NCBI GenBank assembly: GCA_013362555.1
Contig: JABFVX010000413.1
Coordinates: 1-13,342, forward strand
From: Mycobacteriaceae bacterium
GTDB taxonomy: Bacteria; Actinomycetota; Actinomycetes; Mycobacteriales; Mycobacteriaceae
Direction of reading: 5' to 3'
Length of the DNA: 13,342 nt
In this document: one piece after another, positions 7,559 to 13,342 of the stretch
How the letters are laid out: each line of letters opens with the position of its first letter
How positions within the stretch are numbered: position 1 is the stretch's first letter
Program-made: the position numbers and the translations under genes
Notes under the pieces: model-generated
What the model was told of the DNA's origin: nothing
The model's input: the letters and a program-made list of their open reading frames with translations, nothing else
The model's database searches: none

Positions 7559-10500
7559 ATGCGATTCGGGGTACTGGGCCCGCTGGCCGTCTGGACCGAC
7601 GGCGGCGAGCCGGTGCGGGTTCCCGGGTTGAAGGTGCGCGCGCTGCTGGCCGACCTGCTCATCCACGACGGGGAACCGGTATCGGCCGATCGCCTGGTCG
7701 GCGACGTGTGGGGCGACACGGCACCGGTGAACTCGACCGGCGCCCTTCACGTCCGAGTGTCACAGTTGAGGCGGGCGCTGAGCGAGGCCGAGCCCGGTGC
7801 TCGTGACGTGATCGTCTCTCGTGCGCCCGGGTACCTCCTATGGATAGGGACGGACGGGGTGGACGCGAGGCGCTTCAATGCCATGGCCGAGCGGGCAGGC
7901 ACGATCGCTGATCCGCAGCTCCGGGCGTCGGTGCTGTCCGATGCGCTGGCCTTGTGGCGCGGGCCGGCACTGGCCGACTTCGCCGACGAGCCGTTCGCCC
8001 AGGCCGCCGCCGCCCGGTGGGAGGAGCAGCGCCTCGTCGTGCTCGAACAGCAGGCCGAGACCCGGCTGGAACTGGGGGAGCACAGTTTGCTGGCCGGCGA
8101 ACTGGGCGAACTGGTGACTCGGTATCCATTCCGGGAGCGGCTCCGGGCCGCGCAGATGCGCGCGCTCTACCGATCCGGTCGCCAGAATGAAGCGTTGGCC
8201 GGCTATGACGAACTCCGGCGGCAGTTGTCCGAGGAACTCGGCCTGGATCCCAGCCCGGAGCTGACGGCATTGCGGCAGGCGATCCTGACCCAGGATCCAT
8301 CCCTGGTCACGGTGGCTGCCCGGTCGAGCATCCGCACCGCCGCGACGAGTTCTCCGGCGACGAATCTGCCCCGACCGCTCACCGGGCTGATCGGTCGTGA
8401 CGACGCCCTGAACCAGGTGTCTGAGCTGCTCGATACGGAGCGTCTGGTCACATTGACCGGGCCGGGCGGCGTCGGCAAGACCCGGCTGGCCGTGGCGATC
8501 GCCGCTGGGCTGGCCAACCGGTTCCCGAACGGCGCCTGGCTGGCCGAGCTGGCGGCCTTGGACCGGCCGCGAGCCGGTGACCCGGCCGGCAGCCCCGCCG
8601 TACGGCCGGGCGAGGTCGGCCGACCCGTCAATATGGTTGCGGAGCTGGCAATGTCGATGCTGGGCGTCCGGGAGACGTCCGAGCCGGGCGTGCCTGCGGC
8701 GGCCCCGCTCGACCGGCTGGCCGAGGTGCTGCAGGAACGCCGCATCCTGCTGGTGCTGGATAACTGTGAGCACGTGATCGAACACGCCGCCGAGTTCGCT
8801 GACAGACTGCTGCAGGCGGCCCCCGGGCTGCGGATCCTGGCGACCAGCCGGGAGTCGCTCAGCCTCGGCGGCGAGATCGTGTGGGAAGTGCCCCCGCTGG
8901 ACGTCCCTGCCGGAGACGGCTCAGACCTGGCACAGCTGGCTCGGTCGAGTGCGGTGCAGCTATTCGTGGCCCGGGCGACGGCGGCGGTACGAGGATTCGC
9001 ACTCGATGCCGAGACCGGTCCGGCAGTGGCCGAACTGTGCCGGCGGCTGGACGGGATTCCGCTCGCCTTGGAGCTGGCCGCCTTCCGCTTCCGGACACTG
9101 GGGGTGCACGGGCTGGTGTCCCGGCTCGACGACAGGTTCCGAGCGCTCGGCGCCGGGCGTCGTGATCTGCCGGCCCGCCAGCGCACCCTCGCCGCGACGA
9201 TCGACTGGAGCTGGCAGCTGCTCAGCAAGCCCGAGCAGCTGGTCCTTCGCAGGCTATCCGTGCATGCCGGTGGGTGCACGTTGGAAGCGGCCGAGGCGGT
9301 CTGCGGCGGTGACGACCTACCGGCGAGCGACGTGCTCGACCTGGTGAGCCGACTGATCGCCAGCTCGCTGGTGGCGGTGGATGACCGGGCCGGTGACGGC
9401 CCGCGATATCGGCTGATGGAGTCGGTTGCCGCCTATTGCGTCAACCGGCTCTACGAGGCCGGTGAACATGCCCGGATCCGGCAGCGGCACGCCGAGTACT
9501 ACCTCGACCTGGCCGAGCGGGCCGAGCCAGGTCTGCACGGCAGCGCACAGACCTGGTGGCTGGCGTACCTGGACGCCGAGTCGGTCAATCTGCGCGTCGC
9601 GCTGGAGACCGCGATCCGGCATGAGGACGCTGATCTGGCCTTGCGGCTGGCCAACGCCTTGACCTGGTACCGGTTTCTGCGTGGACGGCTGGGCGAGGCT
9701 GACAGAGCGCTGGCCGGGGCACTTGCGCTGGCCGGCGGCCTGCCCACCGCCCGCGGCCGAGCCGTGGTCTGGCGGACCGGCATCTCGATTCTGCGGGGCG
9801 ACTCCGACGGCTGGGTGGCCCGCTGCGACGCGGTGCTGCGTTCCTACGGAGGTTCCATCGGCGGGCGGGCCAGGGCCGAGTGGTTCCTCGGGTACGTGTC
9901 GACTGATCTCGGTGACCTGCCGGCGACCGAGGCTCTGCTTGACCGGGCGATGAAGAGCTGCGTTGCGGCCCAGGACCGATGGGGTCAGGCAGCGGTGCTG
10001 TGCACGACAGCAAAATTGGCGTATGCGCGCGGGGATCTCGGTGCGCTCGAACGGGACGCGTCGCGGAGCGCGGATCTGTTCGGCGAGCTCGGGGATCGCT
10101 GGGGGGTGCTGGAGGCGACCCGGTGGCTGATCGGTCTCGCCGAGATGACCGGCGACTACGAGCGGGCCGTCGAACTCAGCCGGGACGGGCTGGGACGGGC
10201 CGAGGCTCTTGGCTTGTGGCCTGATGTCGCGGACAGGTTGTCCTGGCTCGCCTGGATCGCGGTGCAACTCGGCGACAACAAGCAGGCCAGGGAGCATGGC
10301 GAACAGGCGGTGCGGCTCGCTGTCGGGCACGGCATGCGAGCGGCGCAGGCGTTCGCCACAATCGGGCTGGCCTTCGCCGCTCGGAGAGACGGCTCGCTGG
10401 AACTAGCAGAGGAACACTTGAACCAGCTGATGGAGTCTGCCTGGCAGCACTCTTCGCGATCGAGTCGACCGCTGTATCTGCCGATGGTCCTGAACGAGCT

Positions 10501-10882
10501 CGGCCTGCTCGCCGGACAGCGCGGCGACCCGGCGACGGCCTTGGCGAACCACCTCCGAGCCTTCGACCTCGCGGATGAACTGGGCGGAACCCGGGATGGC
10601 GTATTCGCACTCGAAGGAGCCGCCGGCGTGCTCGCCGCGGGTGGCCGTTACAGCGACGCTGCCAGGTTGCTCGGGGCGGCAGCGGCGACCCGGCGGGCCA
10701 CCCGGCTGCCGTTTGCGCCGGCCGAGCGGCTCGAGACCGACCGGATCGCCGGTCTGGCCCAGGCCGGCCTGGGCCAGACCGATTTCGCCGCCGCGTTCGC
10801 CGAGGGGGGCGACCTCACGATGGAGGCGGCCCGGTCGGTGGCTGCGTCAGCGTCGTCCGAGCAGGACTACTTGGGCCCGTAG
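7559..10882 (+). CDS. SARP/AfsR-like transcriptional regulator with NB-ARC-type ATPase and TPR repeats
   Basis: A 1107-residue cytoplasmic regulator. Residues 1-95 form an OmpR-like winged helix (MRFGVLGPLAV, then SQLRRAL, and GYLL near 91). Residues 98-245 are a bacterial transcriptional activation domain ending in the typical EELGLDPSPELTALRQAIL. Residues 272-560 are a signal-transduction ATPase with Walker A GPGGVGKT (301-308), Walker B ILLVLDN (396-402) and ILATSRE (426-432). About 680-1080 are helical TPR-like repeats. This is the AfsR layout, and such proteins usually activate secondary-metabolite or local gene clusters after nucleotide-dependent switching. No biosynthetic cluster is visible, so the target is unknown. 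The start is the ATG at 7559, where the homology begins. The 3' end overlaps the convergent RibD-like gene by 16 bp. Confidence 0.95.
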   Translation: MRFGVLGPLAVWTDGGEPVRVPGLKVRALLADLLIHDGEPVSADRLVGDVWGDTAPVNSTGALHVRVSQLRRALSEAEPGARDVIVSRAPGYLLWIGTDGVDARRFNAMAERAGTIADPQLRASVLSDALALWRGPALADFADEPFAQAAAARWEEQRLVVLEQQAETRLELGEHSLLAGELGELVTRYPFRERLRAAQMRALYRSGRQNEALAGYDELRRQLSEELGLDPSPELTALRQAILTQDPSLVTVAARSSIRTAATSSPATNLPRPLTGLIGRDDALNQVSELLDTERLVTLTGPGGVGKTRLAVAIAAGLANRFPNGAWLAELAALDRPRAGDPAGSPAVRPGEVGRPVNMVAELAMSMLGVRETSEPGVPAAAPLDRLAEVLQERRILLVLDNCEHVIEHAAEFADRLLQAAPGLRILATSRESLSLGGEIVWEVPPLDVPAGDGSDLAQLARSSAVQLFVARATAAVRGFALDAETGPAVAELCRRLDGIPLALELAAFRFRTLGVHGLVSRLDDRFRALGAGRRDLPARQRTLAATIDWSWQLLSKPEQLVLRRLSVHAGGCTLEAAEAVCGGDDLPASDVLDLVSRLIASSLVAVDDRAGDGPRYRLMESVAAYCVNRLYEAGEHARIRQRHAEYYLDLAERAEPGLHGSAQTWWLAYLDAESVNLRVALETAIRHEDADLALRLANALTWYRFLRGRLGEADRALAGALALAGGLPTARGRAVVWRTGISILRGDSDGWVARCDAVLRSYGGSIGGRARAEWFLGYVSTDLGDLPATEALLDRAMKSCVAAQDRWGQAAVLCTTAKLAYARGDLGALERDASRSADLFGELGDRWGVLEATRWLIGLAEMTGDYERAVELSRDGLGRAEALGLWPDVADRLSWLAWIAVQLGDNKQAREHGEQAVRLAVGHGMRAAQAFATIGLAFAARRDGSLELAEEHLNQLMESAWQHSSRSSRPLYLPMVLNELGLLAGQRGDPATALANHLRAFDLADELGGTRDGVFALEGAAGVLAAGGRYSDAARLLGAAAATRRATRLPFAPAERLETDRIAGLAQAGLGQTDFAAAFAEGGDLTMEAARSVAASASSEQDYLGP
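10750..10781. repeat. Perfect 32-bp palindrome inside the SARP-type regulator gene
   Basis: The 16-base half CGGTCTGGCCCAGGCC (10750-10765) is followed without spacer by its exact reverse complement (10766-10781). The element lies about 100 bp before the regulator's stop codon and encodes GLAQAGLGQT, an ordinary-looking C-terminal stretch of this family. It could extrude as a cruciform, stall transcription as a hairpin, bind a dimeric protein, or reflect templated repair of an imperfect palindrome. Confidence 0.75.
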
Positions 10883-11412
10883 ACGAGGACGACGATGCCG
10901 GTTTTGAACGTCTTCTGATCGAGCAGCTCGAGATGAGAGACATGGAGGCTCTCCAGCGGCATGTGCCCGCCGCCGCCTGCGATAACCGGAAACATCCAGA
11001 AGTGGAACTCGTCGACCAGATTGTGCTCGATCAACGTCAGGTCCAGTTCCCCTGTGCCGTACTTCAAGATGTTCTCACCGGGTTGCCGCTTCAGCTCCGC
11101 CACTGCCTCGGCGACATCGCCTTTGATCACCGAGGCGTTCCAGCCGGCCTCGGTCAGTGTCCTCGACGCGACGTACTTCGGCAGGGCGTTGATACGGTCG
11201 ACATAGGGATCGTCCGTTCCGGCCCGCGAGGGCCAAGCCTCGGCGAACACGTCATAGGTGCTACGGCCGAGCAGCAGCGCGTCGGCGGCGAAGATCAGGT
11301 CGTGCGAGTAGCGGTTGTGGTCCTCGTCATCCCAGTAGGGCGGGCTCCAGTTCTGCGGGTCGACGACGACGCCGTTCAGCGTCACGAACGTCGATTCGAT
11401 GAGCTTTCTCAT
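10867..11412 (-). CDS. RibD C-terminal / dihydrofolate-reductase-like protein
   Basis: A 181-residue protein of the RibD_C/YwjB-like dihydrofolate reductase superfamily. It begins MRKLIESTFVTLNGVV, continues with LLLGRSTYDVF (about 46-56) and KYGTGELDLTLIEHNLVDEF (117-136), and then FPVIAGGG, the conserved C-terminal core. Members bind NADPH; many, probably including this one, are not true folate or riboflavin enzymes, and the substrate is unknown. The ATG at 11412 is chosen because homology starts there and AGGAA lies just upstream, although closely. An ATG 18 bp further upstream lacks a ribosome site. Its stop overlaps the convergent regulator's end by 16 bp. Such genes often lie near SARP-type or ECF regulators. 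Confidence 0.92.
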   Translation of the reverse strand: MRKLIESTFVTLNGVVVDPQNWSPPYWDDEDHNRYSHDLIFAADALLLGRSTYDVFAEAWPSRAGTDDPYVDRINALPKYVASRTLTEAGWNASVIKGDVAEAVAELKRQPGENILKYGTGELDLTLIEHNLVDEFHFWMFPVIAGGGGHMPLESLHVSHLELLDQKTFKTGIVVLVYGPK

Positions 11413-11458
11413 GATTTCCTGCTTCCGCATTGTTGATTTCAACGGTGCCTGCCTGATG

Positions 11459-11468
11459 TGACAGGTCA
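11459..11468. promoter_or_regulatory. Small palindrome upstream of the RibD-like gene
   Basis: TGAC-AG-GTCA lies about 47 bp upstream of the RibD-like start. On the minus strand it overlaps TTGACC, which resembles a -35 element, but no good -10 follows at the usual distance. It is a weak candidate operator. Apart from the 49-bp repeat, the rest of 11413-11616 shows nothing further. Confidence 0.25.
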
Positions 11469-11553
11469 ACGATGCGGCCGGGTGCTTAAGGTTTGCTTCT
11501 CACTCGCTTACGACGGCCGGCCCGGGCATCCATCCGGACGGTCATAGCGAAGT

Positions 11554-11602
11554 CCAGAACGACCCATGAGTTGCGCCCAACGCAACCCATGGGTCGTTCT
11601 GG
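11554..11602. repeat. 49-bp palindromic repeat, near-perfect copy (copy B)
   Basis: It differs from copy A at two positions: the centre reads CCCAA instead of CCCAG, and CAACCCAT replaces CAACTCAT in the right arm. The latter mismatch is A-C in plus-strand RNA but a G-U wobble in minus-strand RNA. The element begins 14 bp after the stop of the minus-strand pcaD-like gene, so it would form a 3' hairpin on that transcript. No T-tract follows. The flanks AAGT and TATG are the same as in copy A. Confidence 0.85.
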
Positions 11603-11616
11603 TATGGCTTGCGCCA

Positions 11617-12423
11617 TCAAGGACGTTCGGTGAGGAAGCCGACCACGGCGTCCAGGAACTCCGTCTGCCCCTCGATGTTCGCCAGGTGGACCGTGGGCAG
11701 CAGGGCGAATCGGGCGCCGGGGACGAGCGCGGCGAGTTCCTTCCCGTGGTCGGCGGATGTGACGGTGTCGTACTCGCCGGCGATGACCAAGGTCGGGTTG
11801 GGGATGAGCGTGGCGGTGCGGCGCAGGTCGGCGTCGCGCACCGCAGCCCAGCTCCCCGCTACGCCCTCGCGCTGCGTGGCGAGCAGGGTTCGGCGGAATC
11901 CCTCGACGACTTCGTTGCCGTCCTGCAACATCCGGGGCGGAAACCAGTTGTGCAGAAACGTCTCCGCGGTGGCCCGCATATCGGGGGCCGCCAGCAGTTC
12001 GGCGATCGGTCGATCCCACTGATTCGCCGGACCGAGATGTGCGGCGGTGTTGGAGAGCACCAGGCGGTCGACGCGCTCCGGAACGTGGATCCCCAACCAC
12101 TGCGCGACGATTCCGCCCAGGGACAAGCCCAGCACGTGCACCCGCGGCAGGTCCAGCGCATCCAGCAGTTCCACCACGTCGCGCCCCAACCGGTCCAGGG
12201 AATACGGGCCGCTCGGAACACCGGACGCGCCGTGGCCGCGTGCGTCGTAACGCAGCAGCCGGAAGTGCTCGGTGAGAGCCGATATCTGGCCGTCCCACAT
12301 GTGAAGATCGGTACCGATCGAGTTCGAGAGCAGCAGCACCGGCTTGTTCTCGTCACCGTCGAAGCGGTAGGCGATGCGGACGCCATCCCCGGTGGTGATG
12401 GCGGTCTGGGTCAGAGTAGTCAT
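11617..12423 (-). CDS. pcaD: PcaD-like 3-oxoadipate enol-lactonase (alpha/beta hydrolase)
   Basis: A 268-residue alpha/beta hydrolase. Residues 31-45 (LLSNSIGTDLHMWDG), RYDARGHGASGVPSGPYS (58-75), GLSLGGIVAQWLG (99-111) and VLSNTAAHLG (122-131) match the PcaD family, which opens 3-oxoadipate enol-lactone to 3-oxoadipate in protocatechuate and catechol degradation. The catalytic residues are Ser101 in GLSLG, Asp219 in GEYDT and His246 in TVHLAN. The length is usual for a stand-alone PcaD, without the fused carboxymuconolactone decarboxylase found in some actinobacteria. The ATG at 12423 has GGAG about 5 nt before it. No other pca or cat gene is in the window, so the true substrate may differ. 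The divergent LysR-type gene is the likely regulator. Confidence 0.88.
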   Translation of the reverse strand: MTTLTQTAITTGDGVRIAYRFDGDENKPVLLLSNSIGTDLHMWDGQISALTEHFRLLRYDARGHGASGVPSGPYSLDRLGRDVVELLDALDLPRVHVLGLSLGGIVAQWLGIHVPERVDRLVLSNTAAHLGPANQWDRPIAELLAAPDMRATAETFLHNWFPPRMLQDGNEVVEGFRRTLLATQREGVAGSWAAVRDADLRRTATLIPNPTLVIAGEYDTVTSADHGKELAALVPGARFALLPTVHLANIEGQTEFLDAVVGFLTERP

Positions 12424-12522
12424 ATCTGCTCCGAAGATCGAGTGGCTGTGTACTCAGCCTAAGAACGCCCCACCCATACTTCTATTACAAAGATCTGAAG
12501 ATCTCTGTAGATTGTCCAGACA
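12424..12522. promoter_or_regulatory. Divergent promoter and operator region of the pcaD-like and LysR-type genes
   Basis: A 99-bp spacer between two starts, unusually AT-rich for this window around 12470-12515. It holds two AGATCT palindromes separated by GA (12491-12504) and ATCT-N4-AGAT (12501-12512). A perfect inverted repeat ATTGTC-CA-GACAAT (12511-12524) runs into the LysR-type start codon. TAGATT (12508-12513) fits a TANNNT -10 for the LysR-type gene and would give a very short leader. Repeated dyads between a LysR gene and its divergent target are the usual setting for LysR binding and autoregulation. Confidence 0.55.
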
Positions 12523-13342
12523 ATGCCGAACTTCACGCTTCACGAGTTGCAGTGCTTCGACGCCGTTGTGCTCCACGGCGGCTTCCAGGCGGCGGCCGAG
12601 CGGCTGCACCGCTCGCACCCTTCGGTTTTCGCAGCGGTAGCGAAACTGGAGCGCCAACTGGGACTGGATCTGCTGGATCGCTCCGGCTATCGGGTTCAGC
12701 TCACCGAGGCGGGGCGCGCCTTCCATCGCAAAGTGCGCTACCTGCTGCACGAGACCGAAGAACTGCAGACATACGCGGCGCAGCTGACAATGGGCCAGGA
12801 GGCCGAGCTTCGCGTGGCGCTCGGGGACCTGTGCCCGCTGCCGCCGGTGCTGGGGATGCTCAGCGGCTTCTTCACGCAATGCCCGCAGACCAGACTGCAC
12901 TTGCAGTTCGAGACAGTGACCGGACCATGGGAGCGTCTCCTGGAAGACGAGGCCGACCTCATCGTGCACCGAATCCCGAAAAGCGATGTGCGGATGGAGT
13001 GGATCGATCTGGGCCGCGTCGCGCTGGTGCCCGTTGCGGCGCCCGGTTTCCTGCCCTTCTCCCCGTCCACCGACATCACGCCGCAGCGATTGCAGACCTT
13101 CACTCAGTGCGTGATCCGGGACTCGGCGCGGCGCCCGTCCGAGCAAGGCCATTTCCTGGTCGAAGGCGCGCCCCGGTGCTCCGTTCCGGATCACCTCATG
13201 AAGAAGGAACTGATCATGCACGGAATGGCCTGGGGCCACCTGCCGCGGTTCCTGATCGAGAACGAACTGCGCGACGGAAGCCTACTTTCCATTGCCGGAC
13301 AGCACTTTCCCGGTGTCGTCGAGGAACTTGCGGCGGCTCGCC
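12523..13342 (+). CDS. LysR-family transcriptional regulator (3' partial)
   Basis: The 273 visible residues run off the window end. Residues 5-64 form the LysR winged helix: LHELQCFDAVVLHGGFQAAA, ERLHRSHPSVFAAVAKLERQ and LGLDLLDRSGYRVQLTEAGR. Residues 65-88 are the linker helix. From about 95 a periplasmic-binding-protein-like effector domain follows (ELRVALGDLCPLPPV, then DEADLIVHRIP). The usual SQ at the start of the recognition helix is SH here (His32). The ATG at 12523 fits the family start. Divergence from the pcaD-like gene suggests it controls that gene in response to an aromatic intermediate; this is inference. The effector cannot be read from the sequence. Confidence 0.95.
   Translation, partial: MPNFTLHELQCFDAVVLHGGFQAAAERLHRSHPSVFAAVAKLERQLGLDLLDRSGYRVQLTEAGRAFHRKVRYLLHETEELQTYAAQLTMGQEAELRVALGDLCPLPPVLGMLSGFFTQCPQTRLHLQFETVTGPWERLLEDEADLIVHRIPKSDVRMEWIDLGRVALVPVAAPGFLPFSPSTDITPQRLQTFTQCVIRDSARRPSEQGHFLVEGAPRCSVPDHLMKKELIMHGMAWGHLPRFLIENELRDGSLLSIAGQHFPGVVEELAAAR

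Noticed and set aside
7185..7559. Open frames containing RNSWVVLD or RNPWVVLV motifs near each palindrome
   Set aside because: The shared peptides are translations of the 49-bp repeat in different contexts; they lack ribosome sites and the codon pattern of neighbouring genes.
12454..13239. Minus-strand open frame of 261 codons opposite the LysR-type gene
   Set aside because: The plus-strand frame from 12523 has clear LysR homology along its whole length; the minus frame is its shadow.

Overview
The window is 13.3 kb of high-GC DNA with GTG starts, TANNNT-type -10 candidates and actinobacterial gene families: an AfsR/SARP-type regulator with an ATPase domain, an ECF42-type sigma factor with a DGPF/YCII partner, and a PcaD-like lactonase. 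It looks like an accessory stretch of an actinobacterial chromosome. A mycolata genus such as Nocardia is my best guess, but nothing in the window fixes the genus.

Region 1 (3-4799, + strand) is the 3' part of one giant gene. Its 1598 visible residues hold, in order: a Gly/Ala-rich hydrophobic stretch, a Pro-rich hinge, a zincin-like metallopeptidase domain (HEFGH), a canonical XRE helix-turn-helix, four diverged copies of a roughly 155-residue unit carrying further helix-turn-helix segments, and a C-terminal module that resembles sigma-70 regions 2, 3 and 4. I know of no named system with this combination, and it is the main candidate for something undescribed.

Region 2 (4800-7350) starts with a 49-bp palindromic repeat that exactly truncates a decayed fluoride-channel (crcB) fragment. 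A compact three-gene minus-strand operon follows: a lipocalin/DUF1579-like protein, a DGPF/YCII protein, and an ECF42-type sigma factor. The last two genes overlap by GTGA. The operon is probably transcribed from 7189-7350, which holds an ECF-like promoter candidate and an inverted repeat.

Region 3 (7351-11553) lies between two more copies of the 49-bp repeat. It contains a SARP/AfsR-like regulator of 1107 residues, probably read from a leaderless promoter, and a convergent RibD/dihydrofolate-reductase-like gene. Their 3' ends overlap by 16 bp. A perfect 32-bp palindrome lies inside the regulator gene.

Region 4 (11554-13342) contains a PcaD-like 3-oxoadipate enol-lactonase and a divergent LysR-type regulator cut by the window end. 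They share a 99-bp promoter region with operator-like palindromes. No tRNA, rRNA, CRISPR array, intact insertion sequence or replication origin was seen. The three 49-bp repeats fall at the borders between these regions, which suggests an assembly of modules rather than one pathway.
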